DNA from: Myxococcales bacterium
GTDB lineage: Bacteria > Myxococcota_A > Polyangia > Polyangiales > Polyangiaceae
Direction of reading: 5' to 3'
DNA: 9,000 nt
Assembly: GCA_013298325.1 (NCBI GenBank)
Contig: JAAFHJ010000162.1
Coordinates: forward strand, 1-9,000
The notes beneath the pieces were generated by a model. It did no database searches, was not told the origin of the DNA, and was given only the letters and a program-made list of their open reading frames with translations. Both the position numbers and the translations under genes were made by a program. This document shows, one piece after another, positions 1 through 8,130 of the stretch (positions are counted from its first letter, which is position 1; the number at the start of each line of letters is the position of its first letter).

Positions 1-100
1 TGGATTGATCGGCGACCACTGTGGAAAGCTCGTCCACCAACCGATCGAGCTGCATGTACCGAAGCTCAAGGTCGACGAGCCGCGAGTCTTCTGTGCTCAT
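1..100 (-). CDS. slyX: SlyX-like protein, N-terminal part (runs off the left edge)
   Basis: Reading leftward from an ATG at 100-98, 33 codons are open to the window edge. The peptide begins [20 protein letters not shown] and continues with a heptad-like run (LVDELSTVVADQ). This is the pattern of the small SlyX family: a short coiled-coil protein of about 70 residues with an R-x-x-x-L-E-x-R start. The molecular role of SlyX is unknown. The start codon overlaps the stop of the upstream lipoprotein gene as ATGA, so the two are probably translationally coupled and share a transcript. About half of the protein is outside the window, so the C-terminal part of the family cannot be checked. Another short coiled-coil protein remains possible. 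Confidence 0.68.
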   Translation of the reverse strand, partial: MSTEDSRLVDLELRYMQLDRLVDELSTVVADQS

Positions 101-897
101 TTGAGTACGAAGTTGCAGGCGGCCGTCTGTTGGAAATTGTTCTTATCGGGCGTCGGGCTCTCGACCTTACCGTCCTTGTCCAGGGAAATGACTTGACCAG
201 TTGCGGCTCCGCCCGTTTGACGGGCCCACCGCGACACGCCCGAAGTTGCCGCCGAAAGTCGTTTGACGGCGGGGTCAGGGTCGGAAGGCTTGTTGGTTCC
301 GTTCGCGCCGGATACGAAGCGATAATAAGTGCTTCCGACAATGTTCGCGGCACCCTCTTGAATCGTTGCCTTTGAGCAATGGCCGTCCACATTGGCGCCG
401 CTCACGGTCGTTGCCGGCTGGAACAGACAAAGAACGATCCGTTTTGTCGTTACCGCATCGCAGTAAGTCCCAACGGCGAATTGGGGGGCAAAATTTGCAC
501 CGATGAACGTCGGATTAGTCAGTGCGTTGCAACGGGCGAGCGCCGCATCGACGATGGGCTGTTTTTCGTTGTCGTTGTCGGTACACGGGGGGCCGCTGTC
601 GACGGGCCCCGCATCAGGCGGACCTGCGTCGAAGCCGCTGTCGACAGGCCCCGCATCGGGCTGGCCCGCATCGATGGGGGCTGCATCGCTAGAGGCAGCG
701 TCGTCGGCGACCCCGGTATCGGCGACGCTGCTGTCTGCGGTGGTGGCATCGACCTCCGGCACCCGTGCGTCGGTTGGCGTCGTCGCCGCGTCGCCGTCGG
801 TCATTCCTTCCGGCAGCGTGATCCCGCACGCCATGAGGGCAAACAGCGGGAGCGGGAGAAATAAAGCGCGCGCGATGGAATGACGGAGAACGCCCAT
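97..897 (-). CDS. Secreted lipoprotein with Asp/Ala/Pro/Gly linker and unknown six-Cys domain
   Basis: The protein has 266 residues. It starts with a signal peptide (R5, R10, hydrophobic residues 11-23) ending in the lipobox L-M-A-C with Cys24, so it is predicted to be lipid-anchored after export. Residues about 33-104 are a low-complexity linker rich in Asp, Ala, Pro, Ser and Gly, with DAG and GPVDSG units. Residues 105-266 form a compact domain with six further cysteines (105, 123, 146, 157, 174, 261) that could make three disulfides. I do not recognise this domain. The reading frame stays open far upstream across glyQ, but the start at 897 is chosen because the signal peptide begins there and AGAGGA lies just before the ATG. 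Such linkers are common in lipoproteins of Polyangia. The gene is divergent from glyQ and overlaps the slyX-like gene by ATGA. Its function is unknown. Confidence 0.85.
   Translation of the reverse strand: MGVLRHSIARALFLPLPLFALMACGITLPEGMTDGDAATTPTDARVPEVDATTADSSVADTGVADDAASSDAAPIDAGQPDAGPVDSGFDAGPPDAGPVDSGPPCTDNDNEKQPIVDAALARCNALTNPTFIGANFAPQFAVGTYCDAVTTKRIVLCLFQPATTVSGANVDGHCSKATIQEGAANIVGSTYYRFVSGANGTNKPSDPDPAVKRLSAATSGVSRWARQTGGAATGQVISLDKDGKVESPTPDKNNFQQTAACNFVLK
593..657. repeat. Near-identical 23-bp direct repeats in the lipoprotein linker (42-bp period)
   Basis: Positions 593-615 and 635-657 match over 23 bases with one difference (G at 604, A at 646). The offset is 42 bp, or 14 codons, so the repeat is in frame and encodes the duplicated AGPVDSG segment of the Asp/Ala/Pro/Gly linker. 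It probably arose by slippage or unequal recombination and changes linker length without breaking the frame. Confidence 0.8.
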
Positions 898-966
898 GGT
901 CCTCTGCTTACCACGAATCCTCGCGCCATCGACGCCGCGGTCGCGCCCGTGGTAGGGGACGCCCCC
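898..966. promoter_or_regulatory. Divergent spacer holding the promoters of the lipoprotein gene and glyQ
   Basis: These 69 bp separate two divergent starts, so both promoters must lie here or slightly inside the genes. On the plus strand GGTAGGGGAC (951-960) contains a good Shine-Dalgarno (AGGGG at 954-958) eight bases before the glyQ ATG at 967. On the minus strand AGAGGA sits two bases before the lipoprotein ATG, which is unusually close. A 7-bp inverted repeat, TACCACG (909-915) and CGTGGTA (948-954), spans the spacer. It could be an operator but is short enough to be chance. No convincing -35/-10 pair was identified. Confidence 0.4.
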
Positions 967-1869
<903 letters not shown>

Positions 1870-1906
1870 GTTTCGAGGACTACTGAACGACGCTTGTGCA
1901 ATTGAA

Positions 1907-1941
1907 AAGTCCCCGATTCGCTTGCCGCGAATCGGGGACTT
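1907..1941. terminator. Bidirectional intrinsic terminator between convergent glyQ and pilin-like lipoprotein genes
   Basis: AAGTCCCCGATTCGC (1907-1921) pairs perfectly with GCGAATCGGGGACTT (1927-1941) around a five-base loop, giving a 15-bp stem. It lies 37 bases after the glyQ stop and 9 bases beyond the stop of the convergent gene at 1951. Read on the minus strand the stem ends in CUUUU; read on the plus strand it ends in CUU and a T-rich stretch (CGTTCTTTG). It can serve both transcripts. Confidence 0.88.
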
Positions 1942-1950
1942 CGTTCTTTG

Positions 1951-3246
1951 TCATTCGTCGGGATCGGTCTCGCGGACGTTCGGAGTCACCACGAGCTGGT
2001 CCCGCTTTGCGTCGCGCGTGACGACGACTTCAAAGCGGCTCGTCTTGCCGTCGCCGTCGAGATCCCCCTCGGCGATCAGCGTGCACGTCTGGCCGTCCTT
2101 TGAGGCGACGGCGCTGTACGCGTAGTACTGAGGCATCGTCATCTCGAAGCGGAGACTCTGCCAGAACGGCGTGGCCCAATCCTTCGGTGTTGATTGGTAT
2201 TTCTCCCCCTTGGGGACCGCTGCCGGCGTCCGACTTTGGGAGCCGATGCAGGCTGTCTTCCGTCGGGGCAAAAGCTTGTTCGGATTCTTCGGGTCGAGGG
2301 TCTCGCGCTCGTAGCTCATGACCACGTCGCGGGCCATCTGGCCGAGGGCGTTCTTCGCCTCCGCCTGCTTGGCGGCGCCGATGTACTTGGCGATCCCTTC
2401 GAGGACGGCCGCCTCGACGTCCTTTCCGAACTTCGCCGTCGCCGCGCGATCGCCGGGGAGGTTCAGCTCGCCGTGGATCCGCGCCCCTTCCGTCTTGAGG
2501 CTCGCCCCAGCGCGCAGCCGCTCGCCGAGGGCGCGGATGCTCGGAACGTCAGGAAGCGGTTCGGTCATCGCCTGATCGAATTTGGCTTTGACGAGCGGAA
2601 TAAGTTCCGACTGAGCCGCCTCCGCATCAACAACAAGCCGCATCCCGCGATCGTCGATGGTGAGCGTGCCGCTGCCGACGACCGGGGTCTCTTCGCCAGG
2701 AACGTCTCCGTAGCGCGCGGCGACGAAGGTCGATGTGTCGACGTGAAGTGTTGAAGAATTGTCAGTTTTGAGCCCCTCAAGCGCCTCCGGTGAGAGGGCG
2801 ATCACGATCGTGCCGCGGCGGAGATAGATCGCCCCGGTGCTCTCATCGACGGTCTTCTCGTCGGTCCCGCCGATGCAGGTGAATGCCTTTTTTGCCTCTT
2901 CTTCATTGGCAAATTCACCCGCCATGACTGCGGTCTTGTGGCCGAGGAGATTCCCGAAGGCGATCCGCTGGGCGGCGGCGAGCGTGTCCCGGTAGCAGGG
3001 GGTCTTCAGGCCGTTTTGGACCGCGTCGTAAAAGGGCGAGGCGCGCAGCCCTGCGCCATCGACCAAGACCTGAACACCGAAGTCCTTCTGAAACGCGTAA
3101 TTTTCCGCGTGGATGGGGGTGGCGGCCCTCTTGGTCTTGCCGCCGTCGACGACGACGGCATCTTTCGGCGGCGGAGTTGCTGCCCCCCCACACGCGGCAG
3201 CAGCGAAGGGGACGAGGAGCGGGAGGAGTCGGAGGGCCGAACGCAT
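1951..3246 (-). CDS. Lipoprotein with C-terminal type IV pilin-like head and EF-hand-type loop
   Basis: The protein has 431 residues. Residues 1-19 are a signal peptide with an A-A-A-C lipobox (Cys19), followed by a short Pro-rich stretch, so it is predicted to be membrane-anchored. Residues about 45-285 are an unrecognised region with scattered Cys (84, 124). From about 290 the sequence resembles the soluble part of myxobacterial pilin-like proteins: a helix (EAKNALGQMARDVVMSYERE), then a C-x5-P segment, GEKYQSTPKDW (347-357), FWQSLRF (361-367), MPQYYAYS (371-378) and GDLDGDGKTSRFE (394-406). D395, D397, D399, G400 and E406 fit a calcium-binding EF-hand loop. It lacks a prepilin peptidase motif, so it is not a normal pilin. 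The gene starts 26 bases after the MATE stop and ends at the 1907-1941 terminator, so it is probably the last gene of the block. No strong ribosome binding site is visible. Its function is unknown. Confidence 0.82.
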   Translation of the reverse strand: MRSALRLLPLLVPFAAAACGGAATPPPKDAVVVDGGKTKRAATPIHAENYAFQKDFGVQVLVDGAGLRASPFYDAVQNGLKTPCYRDTLAAAQRIAFGNLLGHKTAVMAGEFANEEEAKKAFTCIGGTDEKTVDESTGAIYLRRGTIVIALSPEALEGLKTDNSSTLHVDTSTFVAARYGDVPGEETPVVGSGTLTIDDRGMRLVVDAEAAQSELIPLVKAKFDQAMTEPLPDVPSIRALGERLRAGASLKTEGARIHGELNLPGDRAATAKFGKDVEAAVLEGIAKYIGAAKQAEAKNALGQMARDVVMSYERETLDPKNPNKLLPRRKTACIGSQSRTPAAVPKGEKYQSTPKDWATPFWQSLRFEMTMPQYYAYSAVASKDGQTCTLIAEGDLDGDGKTSRFEVVVTRDAKRDQLVVTPNVRETDPDE

Positions 3247-3272
3247 GATCGCGCCAGGCTACAGGCTTCTCT

Positions 3273-4739
3273 CTAGAGGCGGGCGATGGTCCGACGGGAG
3301 AGCACGAGAAAGCGCCCGCTCATTGTGAGGGCTACCGTCACAAGCCCGGCCGTGAGGCCGATCCAGAGGCCACGTACGCCGAGGCCGTCGTGAGTGTGGA
3401 GTAAAATGGCAATATATTTTGAAGGGTTGTAGCGGCTGAGATCGCCGCTCCCGTAGGCGAGCGCCAGCGCGATCGGGTAGCCGACGCACCAGTGGGAGAA
3501 CACATTCAGCAGGAAGGCGGCGTGCACATCGCCGACGCCGCGAAGGGCCCCGCCGGCGACCGCCTGCATGCCGTCGAAGAGCTGAAAGATCGCTGCAATA
3601 TACAATAGTTGGCCCCCCAAGCGAATCACCGCCGGGTCTTGGGAGAACCGCGCCGCGAGGAACTCGGGGAAAAACGTGAAGATCAGCGCGCCGAAGAGTT
3701 GGACGCCGGCGCCGACGCCGATGCCGACGAGCCCGATTCGCCGTGGCGAGCGCCCTTCGCCGACGGCGAGGCCGACGCGGACCGCCGTGCCGGCAGATAC
3801 GCCGAGCGCCCCCATAAAGGTGAAGCTCGCGAGGCCGAGGGCGATCTGGTGGGCACTCTCGGCGCGCGCCCCGAATTCCCCGGCGTGGAGGGCACACATG
3901 GAGAATACACCGATCTCCGCGAGCATCTGGAAGCCGATCGGCAGCCCGACGGCGAGGACCTGCCGCACGCCGACCTCGTCGCTCGACGGCCCGTGTGACG
4001 TTGGGCCCGCATCGCTAACGTCGGTTGGGCGGAAGCGGCGCGCCGCCATCCAGACGACGCCGAAGAGGGCGAGGCTCGCGACCGACGAGGAGCAGCCGGC
4101 GCCGAAGGCTCCGAGCTTCGGGAGGCCGATGGGTGGAAGATGCAACGATCGCAGGGCGTCGTCCCCCCGCACAAAAAGCTGGCAAGCGATGAAATTGACG
4201 ACGTTCGCGGCGCCGGTCGCGACAAGGGCCGGCGAGGTGTTCCCGTGGGCCTGGAGAAAGGTCTTCGCGACGAGAAACGCCAAAAAGAGGAGCTGGCCGG
4301 GCGCCTGGCCGAGCAGAAAAAGGCGCGCGCGATCGACGACGGTCGCCTCGACGCCGAAGCGCGGGAGCAGGAAGGTAGACGCGAGCGAGCCGAGGACCAT
4401 CAGCGGCCAGGCGATCGCGATCGCGGCAAAGGCGCTGGTTTGCGCTTTCCAGGCGCGATTGGGCTGGCGGGCGCCGATCGCCTGGGCAGCGAGCGGCTCT
4501 AGGGCGGCGGCGATTCCGAGACCGAACGACAGCGCCGCAAAGCCGACCGAGCGCGCCAAACCGGCGGCAGCGAGGTCGTCGACCGATTCGCGCCCGAGGA
4601 TCGCGGTGTCGACCAAACCCATCGCGACGAGGGCGACCTGCGCCAGCGAAATCGGCGCGGAGAGCTTTGCAATGGCTCGGATTTCTTCGCGAATTGTCGG
4701 CTCAGTCCGCGAGAGAGAGGACGTGCTGCTCGCCGTCAT
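3273..4739 (-). CDS. MATE family multidrug/organic cation efflux transporter
   Basis: The protein has 488 residues from the chosen start, close to the usual 450-500 for NorM/MdtK-type proteins, with about twelve hydrophobic segments in two halves. Recognisable MATE elements include GLVDTAILGR and AAQAIGARQ in the first part, LQAHGNTSPAL at the end of the first half, and AESAHQIAL and FDGMQAVAGGALRGVGD in the second. MATE proteins export drugs or organic cations across the inner membrane using a Na+ or H+ gradient; the substrate and ion cannot be read from this sequence. An upstream in-frame ATG at 4823 would add 28 charged residues lying inside the preceding gene. The ATG at 4739 is preferred because it overlaps that gene's TGA as ATGA, a normal coupling arrangement. 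A long hydrophilic loop (about 40 residues, RRFRPTDVSDAGPTS and following) joins the two halves. Confidence 0.93.
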   Translation of the reverse strand: MTASSTSSLSRTEPTIREEIRAIAKLSAPISLAQVALVAMGLVDTAILGRESVDDLAAAGLARSVGFAALSFGLGIAAALEPLAAQAIGARQPNRAWKAQTSAFAAIAIAWPLMVLGSLASTFLLPRFGVEATVVDRARLFLLGQAPGQLLFLAFLVAKTFLQAHGNTSPALVATGAANVVNFIACQLFVRGDDALRSLHLPPIGLPKLGAFGAGCSSSVASLALFGVVWMAARRFRPTDVSDAGPTSHGPSSDEVGVRQVLAVGLPIGFQMLAEIGVFSMCALHAGEFGARAESAHQIALGLASFTFMGALGVSAGTAVRVGLAVGEGRSPRRIGLVGIGVGAGVQLFGALIFTFFPEFLAARFSQDPAVIRLGGQLLYIAAIFQLFDGMQAVAGGALRGVGDVHAAFLLNVFSHWCVGYPIALALAYGSGDLSRYNPSKYIAILLHTHDGLGVRGLWIGLTAGLVTVALTMSGRFLVLSRRTIARL

Positions 4740-5029
4740 TTCCCGCAGTCGCGAATGTCCGCTTCCGTCTTCGCCGCCTTCACGCACTTCAAATACGATT
4801 CCGTCACCCGCTTGCCGACGCACGCCTTCACTTCCGCCTCGAGCTGCTTCTTGTAGCCGTCGAGCTTCTCTGTCCGCGTCTTCGCGTCGAGGCCCGGATC
4901 GAGGGCGACCTCAATGTTCTTGTCGACGATGAGCTGGCAGTCGCTCTCCGTCGCCGGTCGGCCGCAACCGGTCGCAAACGCAACGATCGCGGGCACCACG
5001 GCAAGGAGGACAGCGGGGAGGCGAGCCAT
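4736..5029 (-). CDS. Small cysteine-containing lipoprotein of unknown function
   Basis: The 97-residue protein has a signal peptide with an F-A-T-G-C lipobox (Cys22). The mature part of about 76 residues has Cys31, Cys70, Cys82 and Cys95, which could form two disulfides. Its layout is a Cys near the start, a charged helix (residues about 46-68, with LDGYKKQLEAEVKAC), then S-Y-L-K-C and DIRDC at the end. Small periplasmic lipoproteins with this C-helix-C-C-C pattern are common in myxobacteria, but I know of no assigned function. The gene lies 39 bases after the PaiB-GNAT stop and overlaps the MATE start by ATGA, so it is probably co-expressed with both and may act at the cell surface with the transporter. 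That link is inference. The ribosome binding site is weak. Confidence 0.8.
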   Translation of the reverse strand: MARLPAVLLAVVPAIVAFATGCGRPATESDCQLIVDKNIEVALDPGLDAKTRTEKLDGYKKQLEAEVKACVGKRVTESYLKCVKAAKTEADIRDCGK

Positions 5030-5068
5030 GGGGGCGACCTAGCAAAGTTCCCCGGTGGGGGCACGCCC

Positions 5069-6076
5069 TCAGCGCTTGACGACGGGTGCAGGATGCACCG
5101 AGTAGCCGCGCTTCTCGTAGAAACCGAGCGCCGTCGGGCGCGCGTCCAGGTAGACGGTCGCCCCGGAAGTACTGAAAGTCTGAGCGATTTCTTCGATGTG
5201 CCCGAGGAGTGTAGTGCCCGCCCCGGTGCCGCGGTGATCCTCGTGAACGACGAGGTCGTCGACGTGGATGTGCGGGCCCCGCGCCAACGTGGTGACCGGC
5301 CGAAACCCGGCATACGCGACCGCGGCGCGGGTGGACGTTTCGCGAAGGACAAGAATTCGATAGCCGATGGTACGTGCGTGCTGCACGCGTTCGACGAAGG
5401 TCGGGAGATCGAGCGCCTCACGGAGCTGACGGACGAGCGGGAACAGTTCCTCCAGGAGCTCCTCTCCGTCGACCTCTTCAAACATCCATGTGTTCTGCAC
5501 GCGTGTGTTCTGCACGCGTTCTCCGGCCCGGCATCGCATTTCGGTCGCGAGGCGGAAATTGCCTGCACGCCAGAGCGTTTCGGCGACGGCGGATGCATCT
5601 TCGGGGGCGCGATTCTGGGAAAGCTTCGCCTTGCCGATCGGTGCCTCCGTGACTGCAAGACGGCCGCCGACGATGCCGGGGAGCAGCGCTTCGGTCACTT
5701 CGGTGGCGATGACGAGCGCCGGGTCGTAGGTGGCGAGGAGCGCCGCGAGGGAAGTCCGTGCATCTTCCACGGAAAGCGTTCCCGTGTAGGATGCAGCAAG
5801 ATAGTTCCAGGTCGGTACCTGCTTGGGACTCTTGTACCAAGACGAGGAGACGTAGCCGTGGGGGCCGGTCACCAGCATTTTGGCACGCTTCCCCGCCGTG
5901 AGTGCTTCCGCGATCGGGTTGTTCCGGGCGACGTGGAAGAGGAGGTCGCCTGGCGGGCCCATGACGAAGGGCACCGGCGTCGGCGCGATCGCGGGATCGT
6001 CGCAGACGAGCCAACCGAAGCCTTCTTCGGTGGCGATGGTCGCAGCGTCGCTGGTGAAGGGGCGCGGGAGGTACAT
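5069..6076 (-). CDS. Fusion of PaiB-like FMN-binding domain and GNAT acetyltransferase
   Basis: The 335-residue protein joins two complete domains. Residues 1 to about 185 match the PaiB / FMN_bind_2 family: MYLPRPF at the start, FGWLV (20-24), GPHGYVSSSWY (71-81), VPTWNY (87-92), GIVGGRL (134-140) and GKAKLSQNR (148-156). Residues about 198-335 are a GNAT domain: V-D-D-L-V-V (272-277) followed by the acetyl-CoA loop HEDHRGTGAGTTLL (278-291) and a final ALGFYEKRGY (316-325). In Bacillus subtilis PaiB and the acetyltransferase PaiA are neighbouring genes; PaiA acetylates polyamines and the pair was first described by effects on sporulation and protease genes. Here the GNAT half belongs to a different GNAT subgroup, so its substrate is unknown. 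TGAGGA before the ATG supports the start. A 15-bp tandem duplication lies at the junction, just before Met198. A stand-alone GNAT from an internal start is conceivable, but no ribosome binding site precedes it. Confidence 0.88.
   Translation of the reverse strand: MYLPRPFTSDAATIATEEGFGWLVCDDPAIAPTPVPFVMGPPGDLLFHVARNNPIAEALTAGKRAKMLVTGPHGYVSSSWYKSPKQVPTWNYLAASYTGTLSVEDARTSLAALLATYDPALVIATEVTEALLPGIVGGRLAVTEAPIGKAKLSQNRAPEDASAVAETLWRAGNFRLATEMRCRAGERVQNTRVQNTWMFEEVDGEELLEELFPLVRQLREALDLPTFVERVQHARTIGYRILVLRETSTRAAVAYAGFRPVTTLARGPHIHVDDLVVHEDHRGTGAGTTLLGHIEEIAQTFSTSGATVYLDARPTALGFYEKRGYSVHPAPVVKR
5490..5519. repeat. 15-bp perfect tandem duplication at the PaiB-GNAT junction
   Basis: GTGTTCTGCACGCGT occurs at 5490-5504 and again directly at 5505-5519. 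On the coding (minus) strand it is in frame and encodes the pentapeptide step RVQNT twice (residues about 187-196), exactly between the two domains. The core CTGCACGCGTTC recurs at 5381-5392 inside the GNAT part, where it encodes ERVQ. Confidence 0.9.
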
Positions 6077-6104
6077 TGGGTTTCCTCAGGAAGGCGCTTC
6101 AAAC

Positions 6105-6137
6105 GGAAAGAGCGACGAGAATCTCGCCGCTCTTTCC
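6105..6137 (-). terminator. Probable pyrG terminator hairpin
   Basis: GGAAAGAGCG (6105-6114) pairs with CGCTCTTTCC (6128-6137). Beyond one mismatch, three further pairs (6116-6118 with 6124-6126) close a five-base loop. The hairpin begins 19 bases past the pyrG stop on the minus strand. The tail is only GTTTGAA, so release may be partial. Some read-through into the PaiB-GNAT gene, whose ATG is just 28 bases beyond the stem, is therefore possible. A separate promoter for that gene would have to overlap the hairpin or the pyrG 3' end. Confidence 0.55.
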
Positions 6138-6156
6138 CGGTTTCAATGACGATGTA

Positions 6157-7836
<1,680 letters not shown>

Positions 7837-7893
7837 TCACGGGCTCGGTCGACGGGGGCCGAAGCTCCCAGGACGGCCGAGCGTCCGAAAATG

Positions 7894-7926
7894 AAAAACC
7901 GCAGCGCGGAAAGCTCCGCGCTACGG
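7894..7926 (-). terminator. Intrinsic terminator upstream of pyrG (possible attenuator)
   Basis: Read on the minus strand, CCGTAGCGCGGA pairs with TCCGCGCTGCGG around the loop GCTT and is followed directly by TTTTT. This gives a 12-bp stem with one G-U pair. On the plus strand the same site has a C-A mismatch and no T-run, so it is oriented toward pyrG, whose ATG lies 69 bases further on. No minus-strand gene precedes it in the window. It may act as a leader attenuator for pyrG or end a small RNA. Confidence 0.8.
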
Positions 7927-7963
7927 GAAGGCCGCCCTACCAAACTGCGCCGGCTACGGGAAG
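7920..7963. repeat. 11-bp direct repeats overlapping the pre-pyrG terminator
   Basis: GCTACGGGAAG occurs at 7920-7930 and again at 7953-7963, 33 bp apart. In the minus-strand RNA the promoter-distal copy forms part of the 5' arm of the hairpin at 7894-7926. The other copy could pair only partly (about seven bases) with the 3' arm. Confidence 0.75.
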
Positions 7964-8130
7964 CGGCAATCGGCGCGCGGCGAGGATTTCACCGGCCTGT
8001 ACGTGTAATTTGCATGCGTGTCACGGGGGGCGGAAAGACGCAACGCGTCGTGTTTCGTCACTGCCGCGCGAGGGATTTTCCAGGGGTTCCGCCCTTCTCC
8101 CCAGCAAGACGCTGTGGCATGGTCGGCCCC

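Noticed and set aside
880..966. Upstream ATG that would lengthen GlyQ by 29 residues
   Set aside because: The extension is not conserved in GlyQ, overlaps the divergent gene and ignores the good Shine-Dalgarno before 967.
4411..4424. Palindromic GCGATCGCGATCGC run
   Set aside because: It encodes alternating Ala-Ile in a membrane segment of the MATE protein and is explained by codon choice; no dispersed copies with regular spacing were seen.
4740..4823. Upstream ATG that would add 28 residues to the MATE protein
   Set aside because: The extra residues are charged, lie inside the small lipoprotein gene and are unlike MATE N-termini. The ATGA overlap at 4736-4739 explains the start better.
7930..7970. 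tRNA-like stretch on the minus strand (CAGTTTGGTAGGGC resembles a D-arm)
   Set aside because: No anticodon arm, T-arm or matching acceptor stem follows, and the downstream sequence is the terminator hairpin. At most a decayed fragment, more likely chance.
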